Made by a program: the position numbers and the translations under genes. Shown here one piece after another: positions 38,643-47,998 of a DNA stretch of 64,000 bases. The number at the start of each line of letters is the position of its first letter. The first letter of the stretch is position 1. The stretch comes from Croceitalea dokdonensis DOKDO 023 (GTDB lineage: Bacteria; Bacteroidota; Bacteroidia; Flavobacteriales; Flavobacteriaceae): positions 37,501 through 101,500 of the forward strand of contig NZ_LDJX01000004.1 in the NCBI RefSeq assembly GCF_001306415.1. The letters are read 5' to 3'. Below the pieces are notes generated by a model. It had not been told where the DNA came from. It searched no databases and worked only from the letters and a program-made list of their open reading frames with translations.

Positions 38643-40259
38643 CTAAGCCACCTCAATAAATGCATTTCTGGGAGGTTCATTGGATAGCAGTACCTCATCA
38701 AAATCGACGCCTTCAATAGGTTCAAGGGCTTGTTTGTTGGCGTCCCATTCTATCTTTTTTCCCAATTTGTATGAAATACCTGCCATGTGGGCCGAAATGG
38801 CCTCCTCAAATCCCTCCTTGATACCACAGCTCACCTTGCCACCATTCTTGATAGTGTCTAACCACTCCCGCATATGTAAAAAGGTAGAATCTACCCTTTT
38901 ACCGTTAACATAGGTCCACATTAAGCCCTTGTCCGCAAAATATTGGGAGGTAGCCGATGATACCGCATCTGGATGATTAATGGCCGGATCATACTGGTAG
39001 ATCGGTATACGTGGATTCATTTTACCAGTATCCAAAAGCGTTTTGTATTTGGAGGAGGCCTGATCTGGCCAAATGGTCAGACGGTTGCCCAGTTCCATGC
39101 TGGCATCATGACCCATAAGTAGGGTTGGACGATTAAAGCTATTACCTAATGTGGCGCTATAGCAAAACGTCATTCCCCTTTCTTTTTTGTCTCGTTGTGA
39201 ACTTCCCAAATAAAAGTCAGGGAATTCCATGTTTACCTGCAGTACGTCTGGCACATTACGCCCATCATTATGGGTGTAAACCCCACCTGAAGCCATCACC
39301 GAGGCCGGTATGCCCATGTTGAGCACACAATTTAAGCGGTCGTAATCATGGGTCAGTAGATCACCGGACAAACCGGAGCCGTAGGCCCACCATTTACGCC
39401 ATCTAAAAAAATGGTTGGCATTGAACGGCACCTTGGGAGCATTCCCCAAAAACTGCTCCCAGTTGATATTGTTCTCATTGGCATGATTCAAAATCTCATA
39501 GTTCCAGGCCCCATTATCATCATTTCTATTAGTACTTGTCTGTATCAAGGATATATGGCCCAAAGTGCCTTTCTTGATGATATCCTCGGCAGTTTTAAAG
39601 CTCAAGGTTTGCCGGTGTTGGTGCCCAACGGCAAAAACCGCATCCGAATTCAGGGCAGCATCCCTAAGATCATAGGTCTCCTGCACATTATGTGTCATAG
39701 GCTTTTCTACGTAGACGTGCACCCCATGGTTTAGGGCCTCAATGGCCATAGGGGCGTGCCAATGATCAGGGGTTGCAATGACCACAGCATCAATTTCACC
39801 GCTTTGGATCATTTCGCTATAATCTGCGTACCGCCTAATTGTATTATCTACAGAGGCAAAAGATTCTAGGGCCTTGTTTGCCCTAAAGTCAAAAATATCG
39901 CAGACCCCCGCCATGTGTACATTTAATCTTTCTTGGTTGTAAAAATCTTCCAGCACTTTATTGCTTGGATTTTCCTGAACTTCCAATTCCATGGATTTAA
40001 TCCAATCTTTGGTGGCAAAACCCAGGGCACGGCAAAGCTGCTCCCCCCGTATGCCAAACCCGATGATGCCCACACGGATAGGTGTTCCACCGATGCCCTG
40101 AAAAGTGTTGGGTAATGACGGTTGTATATCCAATGTCTCTAAAATTTCAGAACGTTCCTTCCTTTGCCCTACGGTTTTGGCGGCACCGGCCCACCAGACA
40201 GCTCCCAAGATTGGTAATCCCCCCAACCCTTTTAATAAATCCCTACGTGTCCAATTCAT
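38643..40259 (-). CDS. Gfo/Idh/MocA-family oxidoreductase with Tat signal
   Basis: The 538-residue protein begins with a twin-arginine signal (NWTRRDLLKGLGG), so it is exported folded with its NAD(P) cofactor. The Rossmann motif is RVGIIGFGIRG near residues 62-72, and the family motif AIEALNHGVHVYVEKPMTHN carries the Lys of EKP. Such proteins in Bacteroidota process sugars or glycosides in the periplasm; the substrate is unknown. It overlaps the DoxX-like gene by 4 bases (ATGA), so both form an operon. Confidence 0.9.
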   Translation of the reverse strand: MNWTRRDLLKGLGGLPILGAVWWAGAAKTVGQRKERSEILETLDIQPSLPNTFQGIGGTPIRVGIIGFGIRGEQLCRALGFATKDWIKSMELEVQENPSNKVLEDFYNQERLNVHMAGVCDIFDFRANKALESFASVDNTIRRYADYSEMIQSGEIDAVVIATPDHWHAPMAIEALNHGVHVYVEKPMTHNVQETYDLRDAALNSDAVFAVGHQHRQTLSFKTAEDIIKKGTLGHISLIQTSTNRNDDNGAWNYEILNHANENNINWEQFLGNAPKVPFNANHFFRWRKWWAYGSGLSGDLLTHDYDRLNCVLNMGIPASVMASGGVYTHNDGRNVPDVLQVNMEFPDFYLGSSQRDKKERGMTFCYSATLGNSFNRPTLLMGHDASMELGNRLTIWPDQASSKYKTLLDTGKMNPRIPIYQYDPAINHPDAVSSATSQYFADKGLMWTYVNGKRVDSTFLHMREWLDTIKNGGKVSCGIKEGFEEAISAHMAGISYKLGKKIEWDANKQALEPIEGVDFDEVLLSNEPPRNAFIEVA

Positions 40260-40744
40260 GATAATTTCTTTTTAATCTGTGGATATTTTGTTAAGGCCTG
40301 TATTCCAAAAACATGTCCCGTAGGAAATTGCAGCAATACCATACATGCTACCATTTCAATGAGGTTCTTATTAACAAACCAATAATTTCCCTCCACGTTG
40401 ATCTGGGCCAATCCTGGAAAAGGCGGATGTGCTAGATAATATAGGGCCAATAAGCCAATACCGACAAGAGCTCCCGCACGTTCAAAAACCCCCAATAACA
40501 AGGTAACACCAACAAAAATTAATGCGGCCATGTTCATGGCATCCACCATACTTACTACAGAATCTGCCAGCATTAAATTAAAAACAGGTTTAAAAGGTCC
40601 CTGTGCTGAGGCAAGATAACCGTAGGCCGTCCATTCCGGGTTATACAGTTTTACGATGCCTTCGTACAAAAAATGCCAACCAATCAATACCCGCAACACT
40701 ATCACCGTGTATGTCTTGCTACTTTTCTTGTCTTTCATAACCAT
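40256..40744 (-). CDS. DoxX-family membrane protein
   Basis: The 162-residue integral membrane protein has the DoxX-like opening VLRVLIGWHFLYEGIVKLYN and about four membrane segments. DoxX proteins are small quinol-oxidase-like subunits with varied or unknown roles. Its coupling to the Tat-exported oxidoreductase suggests it could pass electrons from that enzyme to the quinone pool, which is inference. ATGs at 40744 and 40738 are both possible. Confidence 0.82.
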   Translation of the reverse strand: MVMKDKKSSKTYTVIVLRVLIGWHFLYEGIVKLYNPEWTAYGYLASAQGPFKPVFNLMLADSVVSMVDAMNMAALIFVGVTLLLGVFERAGALVGIGLLALYYLAHPPFPGLAQINVEGNYWFVNKNLIEMVACMVLLQFPTGHVFGIQALTKYPQIKKKLS

Positions 40745-40900
40745 TAATTAATTGTTAGGGCCATCCTATAGCCATCCCTTACTTAAATCTAAAGTTAGGT
40801 AAGTGTAGTATGCAGAAAAATGACTTTCATCAGCTTTTTTAGAGTGACCCCATTAAATTACATGTGTCTTATTCTTCATAAACATCTAATCTTTAACATC

Positions 40901-41599
40901 ATGAAAAAATTTATTGCGGAATTTATTGGCACATTATGGCTTGTCTTTGGCGGTTGCGGCAGTGCCATACTAGCAGCGGCATTTCCTGAACTTGGCATTG
41001 GGTTCGTAGGGGTTTCTTTGGCATTTGGCCTTACGGTAGTTACCATGGCCTATGCCATCGGGCATATTTCTGGATGTCACCTAAATCCTGCGGTATCTAT
41101 TGGCTTGGCAGTGGCCGGTAGGTTTGATAAAAAGGAACTATTCCCTTACATCATTTCACAACTCATGGGCGCTATTGCAGGTGCCGCCTTAATTTATATT
41201 GTTGCTAGTGGCAAAGCTGGTTTTGAACTGGGTGGCTTTGCGGCCAATGGCTTTGGCGAGCACTCCCCCGGTGGTTATAATATGGTATCTGCTTTTGTGA
41301 TAGAACTGGTACTCACCTTTGTTTTTCTTTTTGTCATACTTGGAGCCACCCATTCCAAGGCTCCAGCAAATATGGCAGGGCTTAGCATTGGCCTCGCGTT
41401 GGCACTTATCCACCTGATCAGCATACCCGTCACCAATACCTCCGTTAATCCTGCTAGAAGTACCAGTCAAGCCCTTTTTGCCGATGGCTCCTGGGCCATT
41501 CCCCAATTGTGGTTATTCTGGGTAGCCCCAATATTAGGTGCTATTTTGGCTGGTGTTGTTTACTCCCTGTTGTCACCAGAGAAAGAACAAGGCGCATAG
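40901..41599 (+). CDS. aqpZ: Aquaporin Z
   Basis: This is a water channel of the MIP family, 232 residues with six membrane helices. The two half-helix motifs HLNPAVS and SVNPARS are intact. The narrow-pore residues expected of a water channel rather than a glycerol facilitator appear to be present: [17 protein letters not shown] places His in helix 5. The ATG at 40901 starts [20 protein letters not shown], the classical start. The frame is open further upstream to 40820, but that extension does not look like protein of this family. Confidence 0.95.
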   Translation: MKKFIAEFIGTLWLVFGGCGSAILAAAFPELGIGFVGVSLAFGLTVVTMAYAIGHISGCHLNPAVSIGLAVAGRFDKKELFPYIISQLMGAIAGAALIYIVASGKAGFELGGFAANGFGEHSPGGYNMVSAFVIELVLTFVFLFVILGATHSKAPANMAGLSIGLALALIHLISIPVTNTSVNPARSTSQALFADGSWAIPQLWLFWVAPILGAILAGVVYSLLSPEKEQGA

Positions 41600-41639
41600 C
41601 CTAAGCTTAGCACTGGCCCTAATGAAAATACGAGGTACT

Positions 41640-41676
41640 AGGCGTAGGGACCAATCGGTCTTTGCGCCTATTTTTT
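41640..41676 (+). terminator. Probable terminator after aqpZ
   Basis: AGGCG pairs with CGCCT, with an inner GGACC/GGTCT helix (one G-T pair), followed by a run of six T. The stem has internal mismatches, so it is weaker than the other terminators. Confidence 0.55.
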
Positions 41677-42982
41677 AAACCGAAACAGGAACGCCATATA
41701 AATCAAAATCTGCCGCCTCTACAATCTTTAAATTCGTAAAATCACCAATTTTTACATAGTGTTCGGTAGCATCTACCAGCACCTCATTATCCACGTCCGG
41801 AGAGTCAAATTCGGTCCTGCCAACAAAATAGTTCCCTTCTTTTCTGTCAATGATGCATCTGTAGGTACGTCCTATATGCTTTTGGTTTAGTTCCCATGAT
41901 ATCTGGGACTGCACTTCCATAATTTCATTGGCACGCTGCTGCTTCACTTCTTCCGGAACATCATCCACCAGCTGATACGCATGGGTATTTTCCTCATGGC
42001 TGTAGGTAAAACATCCCAAACGCTCAAATCGCATCTCCGTTACCCAATTTTTAAGCGTCTGGAAATCTTCTTCAGTTTCTCCTGGATACCCCACAATAAG
42101 GGTGGTTCTGATGGCCATTTGAGGTACAGCCGTCCTAAAGTCTTGTAATAATTTGGTGGTTTTGGCCTTGGTAGTACCCCTGCGCATACTTTTTAAAATA
42201 GGGTCGGCTATATGTTGTAAGGGGATATCAATATAATTGCACACCTTGGGCTCTTTCTTCATTACCTCTAAAACGTCCATGGGAAAACCGGTAGGGAAGG
42301 CATAGTGCAACCTGATCCAAGCTATTCCATCAACAGCTACCAACTTAGTAAGCAATTCCGCTAAGTTTCTCTTTTTGTAGAGATCTAAGCCATAATAGGT
42401 AAGGTCTTGGGCTATTAAAATTAATTCCTTAACTCCCTTGGCGGCCAATTTTTCTGCCTCTTCTACCAATTCCTCCATAGGCTTGCTCCTGTGCTTGCCA
42501 CGCATAAGGGGTATGGCACAAAAGGAACAAGGCCTATCGCAGCCCTCTGCAATTTTAAGATAGGCGTAGTTTTTAGGAGTGGTCGTTAGCCGCTCACCAA
42601 TTAATTCATGTTTGTAATCTGCCCCTAGGGCCTTTAATAAATTGGGTAGGTCACTCGTTCCAAAATAAGCGTCCACATCAGGGATTTCCGCCTGCAAATC
42701 TGGTTTATATCGCTCACTTAGACATCCGGTAACAAAAACCTTATCCACACTACCTTCTTCCTTTTTTTGCACATATTCTAAAATGGTATTGACGCTTTCT
42801 TCCTTGGCGTTGGCAATAAACCCACACGTATTGATCACTACCACGTTACCTTCCTCCTCATGAACCACCTCTTTGTCATTGGCCCTTAATTGCCCCATCA
42901 ACACCTCAGAATCGTATACATTCTTACTGCAACCCAAGGTTACTACGTTGATTTTGTTTTTTTTAAGTGATTTTGTCCGCAT
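41675..42982 (-). CDS. rimO: Ribosomal protein S12 methylthiotransferase RimO
   Basis: RimO is a radical-SAM enzyme that adds a methylthio group to an Asp of ribosomal protein S12. The 435-residue protein has the N-terminal UPF0004 domain (VVTLGCSKNVYDSEVLMGQL), the radical SAM cluster motif CDRPCSFCAIPLMRG, and a C-terminal TRAM domain (GRTYRCIIDRKEGNYFVGR). The ATG at 42982 is chosen because the upstream frame extension to 43078 would be unlike the family. TATTTTTG (43000-43007, minus strand), a consensus -7 element, lies 17 bases upstream. Confidence 0.95.
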   Translation of the reverse strand: MRTKSLKKNKINVVTLGCSKNVYDSEVLMGQLRANDKEVVHEEEGNVVVINTCGFIANAKEESVNTILEYVQKKEEGSVDKVFVTGCLSERYKPDLQAEIPDVDAYFGTSDLPNLLKALGADYKHELIGERLTTTPKNYAYLKIAEGCDRPCSFCAIPLMRGKHRSKPMEELVEEAEKLAAKGVKELILIAQDLTYYGLDLYKKRNLAELLTKLVAVDGIAWIRLHYAFPTGFPMDVLEVMKKEPKVCNYIDIPLQHIADPILKSMRRGTTKAKTTKLLQDFRTAVPQMAIRTTLIVGYPGETEEDFQTLKNWVTEMRFERLGCFTYSHEENTHAYQLVDDVPEEVKQQRANEIMEVQSQISWELNQKHIGRTYRCIIDRKEGNYFVGRTEFDSPDVDNEVLVDATEHYVKIGDFTNLKIVEAADFDLYGVPVSV

Positions 42983-42999
42983 ATTTTTTTTCTGGAAGG

Positions 43000-43007
43000 C
43001 AAAAATA
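43000..43007 (-). promoter_or_regulatory. -7 element of rimO
   Basis: TATTTTTG on the minus strand matches the consensus and supports the ATG at 42982. The only nearby TTG is 12 bases away, too close for a -33 box. Confidence 0.45.
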
Positions 43008-43104
43008 CAACACCGTTTGCAATTGGTCGATTTTACTGCATAATTCTTTAATTTCTGCGTTAAACCATTCATAGTCAAACAAGTCTAACGTTAAAGCCAG
43101 TTTT

Positions 43105-44235
43105 ATGAACCGAATTTTGCTACCATGGCTATGTACTGTTGGTTTTATATTGTTTTCATGCAGTACCCAAGATTCAGGTACAACTCCGGAGTCAAATCCC
43201 GATTTTGACGATACTGAGGAAATTGCTGAGGAGGAAATGCAAAACGAACTTTATTTTCCACCTACAGGAACTGAAGACTGGGAAACCATTGCCCCCGAAA
43301 CCTTGGGTTGGAATTTGGAAAACATGGAGCCACTTCTGGAATTTCTAGAAGAAAAGGACACCAAGGCCTTTATTATCCTAAAAGATGGGAAAATCGCAAT
43401 GGAAAACTACTTTGGCACCACTACGGCCAATAGCAATCAAACCTGGAATTCAGCAGGAAAAACCCTCATTTCCATGACTATAGGAATTGCTCAAGCAGAG
43501 CTTTTTCTATCGATCACTGAACCCAGTTCCACTTACCTGGGGAATGGCTGGTCTACCCTATCGCCAGCACAGGAAAACGCTATTAGCATACGTAACCACC
43601 TAACGATGACCACAGGGTTGGACTATACCGTGGAAAACAATTTCTGTACCGATAGGGAATGTTTTGATTATCTAAACAGCCCTGGAGACTTTTGGTTTTA
43701 CCATCAAGGGGCGTTTACGCTGCTAGAAAACATAATTACCAATGCCGTGGGAACGGATTTTGAAACCTATTTCAACGAAAAAATAAAAGAAAAGATTGGC
43801 ATGCAGGGTTCATTTGTAAAATTGGGATTTAGCAATTTTTACTTCAGCAACGCAAGAAGTATGGCTAAATATGGCCTTTTACATTTGTCAAAGGGCATTT
43901 GGGACGGCGTTCCGATATTGTCAGATACCAATTACTTTGATGAAATGACCACTAGTTCGCAACCACTAAATCCATCATACGGTTACCTGTATTGGTTAAA
44001 TGGTAAGGACACCTACAGAATTCCGGACTCTGAAGCATTGTATCCCGGTAAATTAATTCCAAGTGCCCCCAATGATATGTATGCTGGGTTGGGAGGCAAT
44101 GATCAAAAACTTTATATCGTTCCAAGTTTGAACATGGTAATTGTTAGAATGGGAAACGATGCAAGTGATACTAATCTAGGTCCATCAAGTTTTGATGATG
44201 AACTCTGGCAAAGAATAAACTTATTAATTCAATAA
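43105..44235 (+). CDS. Class C beta-lactamase-like serine hydrolase, lipoprotein (copy 1, YxQ variant)
   Basis: The 376-residue lipoprotein (lipobox ILFSCST) belongs to the class C/esterase EstB-like serine hydrolases. The S-x-x-K motif is S116-A-G-K119. The second motif, normally Y-x-N, reads Y199-H-Q201, so the conserved Asn is replaced by Gln. The protein is a tandem paralogue of the next gene, 9 bases downstream; both share GTEDWE/ESAEWE, DTKAFIILKDGKIA and NPSYGY-x-x-WLNGKD. It is probably surface or periplasmic. The substrate is unknown (esters, D-amino acid peptides or lactams). Confidence 0.85.
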   Translation: MNRILLPWLCTVGFILFSCSTQDSGTTPESNPDFDDTEEIAEEEMQNELYFPPTGTEDWETIAPETLGWNLENMEPLLEFLEEKDTKAFIILKDGKIAMENYFGTTTANSNQTWNSAGKTLISMTIGIAQAELFLSITEPSSTYLGNGWSTLSPAQENAISIRNHLTMTTGLDYTVENNFCTDRECFDYLNSPGDFWFYHQGAFTLLENIITNAVGTDFETYFNEKIKEKIGMQGSFVKLGFSNFYFSNARSMAKYGLLHLSKGIWDGVPILSDTNYFDEMTTSSQPLNPSYGYLYWLNGKDTYRIPDSEALYPGKLIPSAPNDMYAGLGGNDQKLYIVPSLNMVIVRMGNDASDTNLGPSSFDDELWQRINLLIQ

Positions 44236-44244
44236 ACCCTAATT

Positions 44245-45336
44245 ATGAAAACCTACGATGCCATACTGTTTTGCTTTCTATTTTTTTGTCTAGGTTGTTC
44301 ATCAGAAACAGATGATAACCAAAACCCAGAGGAAGAACAAACTGAAACTAACCTTTATTTTCCACCAAACGAATCTGCTGAATGGGAAAATAGCAGTCCC
44401 GCTTCCTTGGGATGGGACGGTTCCCAAGAAGAAAATCTTAGGGAGTTTTTAGACCAAAATGACACCAAGGCTTTTATCATCTTAAAAGATGGAAAAATCG
44501 CCGTGGAGTGGTACTTTGATGACCACACCCAAAACACAAGTTGGTATTGGGCCTCTGCCGGTAAAACCTTGACGGCCTTTACCGTGGGTTTGGCGCAAGA
44601 GGAAAATCTCTTGGATATTGATGACAGCACATCGAGCTATTTAGACGCGGGTTGGACCTCCCTAAGCCCGGAAAAAGAAGATTTAATTACCATAAAGCAC
44701 CAACTGAACATGACAACGGGCATGGATGACACGCAGGGCGATTGTAAAGACCCGGAATGTCTTACCTATGTTGCCGATGCCGGAACCAGATGGTCTTACC
44801 ATAATGCTCCATATACGTTGTTACAGGATGTGGTTGCCAACGCAGCCTCCCAAGAATGGTCTGCCTTTTTTAACACCAATCTACGGGACAGGATTGGAAT
44901 GGACGGTTTTTGGTTCTCTACAAACGATTTAAATAACGTCTTTTTCTCAACGGCCCGTAGTATGGCCAGATTTGGTCTACTTAACCTAAACGGAGGTATT
45001 TGGAACGGTAATACCATCTTGGCGGATACAGATTACTTTAGGGATATGAAGACTACCTCGCAGGAGCTTAACCCTTCTTACGGCTATTTATGGTGGTTAA
45101 ACGGAAAAGATGGTTACCGTTTACCACAGACCCAAATCCCTTTTAACGGCTCCATGATTCCCAATGCCCCAAACGACATGTATTCTGGCTTGGGCAAAAA
45201 CGACCAAAAATTATACGTATGCCCAGGTGACGGTATTGTCATCGTACGTATGGGCAACGATTCCGGTGAAGGATTGGCTGCAGCCTCCAGTTTTGATAAT
45301 CAATTATGGGAATATATAAACGCTTACATTAATTAA
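44245..45336 (+). CDS. Class C beta-lactamase-like serine hydrolase, lipoprotein (copy 2)
   Basis: The 363-residue lipoprotein (lipobox CLGCSS) is the paralogue of the preceding gene. It retains S104-A-G-K107 and the canonical Y185-H-N187 (WSYHNAPYTLLQ). An acidic linker (DDNQNPEEEQTETN) follows the lipid anchor, which is a spacer like those of flavobacterial surface lipoproteins. It probably shares a transcript with copy 1. Its end overlaps the convergent amidase gene by 8 bases. Confidence 0.87.
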   Translation: MKTYDAILFCFLFFCLGCSSETDDNQNPEEEQTETNLYFPPNESAEWENSSPASLGWDGSQEENLREFLDQNDTKAFIILKDGKIAVEWYFDDHTQNTSWYWASAGKTLTAFTVGLAQEENLLDIDDSTSSYLDAGWTSLSPEKEDLITIKHQLNMTTGMDDTQGDCKDPECLTYVADAGTRWSYHNAPYTLLQDVVANAASQEWSAFFNTNLRDRIGMDGFWFSTNDLNNVFFSTARSMARFGLLNLNGGIWNGNTILADTDYFRDMKTTSQELNPSYGYLWWLNGKDGYRLPQTQIPFNGSMIPNAPNDMYSGLGKNDQKLYVCPGDGIVIVRMGNDSGEGLAAASSFDNQLWEYINAYIN

Positions 45337-47053
45337 GATAAGCCTCTGGCAGCCTTCTAGCTTGTGTCAGGGCCTCAAAGGCCGCACCCATTTCATAGAG
45401 TTTGCCCTCCTGGTACTGCTTGGCAATAAAAGTAAGACCTACAGGCTCTCCGCTGGGCCGGTAACCCATAGGTATGGTAAGTGCGGGATATTCAGCTACA
45501 GCGGCGGCTCCCGCATCATAATTGTTAATGGACAAAACAGCATCCAACTGGTATTGGTTAAAAGCGCTGTTAAAGTAAGATCTTCCATTTTTTTGTAGCC
45601 TATTTTTAATCGATACCAACTCGGTTGCCGTTGTGGAGTCATTCAAAATACCTTGAAACCTAACCTGTCCATACGGGATACGAACTAAACTATCCGCCAG
45701 ATTAAAAGCAACTAAATCCTCTATATCGGTTACTTGCACCCCATCTTTATTCTTTACATGTTCCTCCAAATATTGTGGAAGATCGTTTTTCATGTCGATA
45801 TTTAAAATAGATAAAAAGCCATTAAAATCCACTTCTGGTGGTTCAAAAGTGATAATGATACCTCCAGCGTCCCTAATCTGTTCGATAGTTGCCTTATAAA
45901 GGCTATCATTTTCCATATAATTTTTAAAAGCCCCAAAGCGCTTCCCTTTTAGCGATGCCGCATCGGAAAGGTACCATTGCCCTTCCCAATTGGCCTGAAC
46001 GGATTTTGTATCCTTTTCGTCAAAACCACGCATGGCATCCAATAAAATACCATTATCAATTACGTTTTTGGTCATGGGCCCGGGAGTATCCAAGGTGCTG
46101 GAAATTGGCACAATACCCGTCCGGCTCAATAGCCCTATGGTAGGCTTCATACCCACTATGGAATTCTGGCTGGATGGGGATAAAATAGAACCTGATGTCT
46201 CTGTACCAACAGCGGCAACTGCATAATTGGCGGCAACGGAAGTTCCGCTGCCCGCACTGGAGCCACCAGTATCAAACAAGCGCCTGCCATAAGGATTCAA
46301 GGTTTGGCCACCAACAGCACTTTGTCCATTGGGACAGTCGCATAAAAAATTCGCCCACTCACTCAGGTTTACCTTCCCTAGGATTAAAGCTCCCTTTTCC
46401 CTTAACCGTTCTACGATGAAGGCATCATCAGTTTCATTTTCCAATAGCGCCACCGCTCCGGCAGTAGTATTCATGGGTGCGGCACCAATGTTGTCCTTCA
46501 ATAAAATGGGCATTCCATAAATGGGATGTTTTTCCGTTGCATTGGCATCCAACCCACGAGCCTCTTCCAAGATGTTTGGGTTCAGTGCTATAATGGTGTT
46601 CAAGGTGGTTTCATTAGGCAGCTCAAAACTGTAGATACGATACAAGTAAAACAACACCAGTTGTTCATAGGTAAAGGCTCCAGCCGTAATATGCTCTTGA
46701 ATGGTAGGAATGTCCTGTTCCAATACCAAAGGTTTCATTCTATGGTAAGCCTCCTCTGGGAATTGGGCAACTTCGCTGTATAATGGTCTAAAAACATTGT
46801 TCTTATCTAGAACCTTGGACTGTATGAATGTATAACGCATTCTTGGCTTTTCATGTGCAGCGTTGGCTGCCACTTCCAGGGAATCGTTATATGGCACCCA
46901 TAACGGTTTTATTTGTTTGGATTCAGCATTTGGCAGCTGCGATTCCGAGTTGACGTTGGAATCTTTGGTTGGCCCGTCCATTTTACAGGAGGAGCTCAAG
47001 GAAATCAACACCGCAAGGAGACTATATGCCAAGAAACTAAAAACGTTTTTCAT
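45329..47053 (-). CDS. Amidase signature-family enzyme, lipoprotein
   Basis: The 574-residue amidase has a lipoprotein signal (LISLSSSCKMD). It carries the Ser-cisSer-Lys triad: the Lys in MPILLKDNIG, and the Gly/Ser-rich signature DTGGSSAGSGTSVAANYAVA and ETSGSILSPSSQNS. Amidase-signature enzymes hydrolyse C-N bonds of varied amides. The lipid anchor places this one in the envelope, so it does not act as GatA. The ATG at 47053 is preferred because it starts the signal peptide (MKNVFSFLAYSLLAV). Confidence 0.9.
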   Translation of the reverse strand: MKNVFSFLAYSLLAVLISLSSSCKMDGPTKDSNVNSESQLPNAESKQIKPLWVPYNDSLEVAANAAHEKPRMRYTFIQSKVLDKNNVFRPLYSEVAQFPEEAYHRMKPLVLEQDIPTIQEHITAGAFTYEQLVLFYLYRIYSFELPNETTLNTIIALNPNILEEARGLDANATEKHPIYGMPILLKDNIGAAPMNTTAGAVALLENETDDAFIVERLREKGALILGKVNLSEWANFLCDCPNGQSAVGGQTLNPYGRRLFDTGGSSAGSGTSVAANYAVAAVGTETSGSILSPSSQNSIVGMKPTIGLLSRTGIVPISSTLDTPGPMTKNVIDNGILLDAMRGFDEKDTKSVQANWEGQWYLSDAASLKGKRFGAFKNYMENDSLYKATIEQIRDAGGIIITFEPPEVDFNGFLSILNIDMKNDLPQYLEEHVKNKDGVQVTDIEDLVAFNLADSLVRIPYGQVRFQGILNDSTTATELVSIKNRLQKNGRSYFNSAFNQYQLDAVLSINNYDAGAAAVAEYPALTIPMGYRPSGEPVGLTFIAKQYQEGKLYEMGAAFEALTQARRLPEAYLN

Positions 47054-47126
47054 AAGCTTTCTTTTAGTACGCATTAAAAATACTATTTTCTGCCTGTCAT
47101 GGCTTACCAAGGTCACTTTACCGTAC

Positions 47127-47993
47127 CTACTTTTTAGGTAACAACCCCTGCCATCTAGAGATATTTTGTTGGTTCATTCGTACAAATTCGTCTTTTTTTA
47201 AGCTATTGGCAAGTTCCAGGGATTTTTGGGCAGATTGGATAGCATCCGCATAGTTGCCCAAATCTGCCTCTAGCAAGCTTTTTACCCGATGAAAATAGTA
47301 GGTATCTCCACCCAGTTCCAAAGCTTTCCGCAAATAAGTCAAGGCCTGCCTTAAATCCATTCCCTGTTCTTGGAGGTAGCGTCCGGCTTCATAATAGGTC
47401 TGTGCCGTTGGGTGGGCTGCAAGCTGTTTTGCTATCTCCATTTCCATTGCTGCACGGGTATCCACTGTAATGGGAATAGTGATTTTTGTGCGCTCCCACA
47501 CTAAATTTAAATTGGCGCTGTTATGGGTAATGGAGTCGAAGGCAATTAAAAAAGTTTCCTGGTGGTAAGGCAGCTTTTCCGCTTCTATGCTCACGCGAAA
47601 GGCGTCCTCCGCAGGGGAATATTCTGTCCTACCATCACCCCAATGACCCGTATTGGTATGGAAGGCTATTTCCCATTCTTTCTCTTGCGGGAAGGCATAG
47701 AGTGCGTAGGTGCCCTTGGGGAGGACATGACCCAATACCATAATATCCGTAGCCATCGTAATTTTAGTACTTTCATTAGCCCCAACGCGCCATATACGCC
47801 CGTACGGCACCAATGCGCCCATTACCTTTCTACCTTTGGCAGACGGTCTAGAATAGTCTATTTTAATTTTGGAAAGCCCTATTTCCTGGACTACTTGTGA
47901 GGATGGGCTCGCTTTTGGATGTACGATTTGGGCAATGGAAGGAGTTGTGAGAAACCAAAAAATACTCCAGACAACCCCTTTGTTGACATTCAT
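47127..47993 (-). CDS. DUF2911 protein with TPR-like C-terminus
   Basis: The 288-residue exported protein has a signal peptide ending near SIAQ and a DUF2911 domain with typical segments KIDYSRPSAKGRKVMGALVP, YGRIWRVGANESTKI and LPKGTYALYAFPQ. It ends with a TPR-like helical part (YLQEQGMDLRQALTYLRKAL, NYADAIQSAQKSLELA). The function of DUF2911 is unknown; these proteins are frequent in the Bacteroidota envelope. It lies 5 bases after ftsY on the same strand, so it may be read from the ftsY transcript. Confidence 0.85.
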   Translation of the reverse strand: MNVNKGVVWSIFWFLTTPSIAQIVHPKASPSSQVVQEIGLSKIKIDYSRPSAKGRKVMGALVPYGRIWRVGANESTKITMATDIMVLGHVLPKGTYALYAFPQEKEWEIAFHTNTGHWGDGRTEYSPAEDAFRVSIEAEKLPYHQETFLIAFDSITHNSANLNLVWERTKITIPITVDTRAAMEMEIAKQLAAHPTAQTYYEAGRYLQEQGMDLRQALTYLRKALELGGDTYYFHRVKSLLEADLGNYADAIQSAQKSLELANSLKKDEFVRMNQQNISRWQGLLPKK

Positions 47994-47998
47994 TTGAT

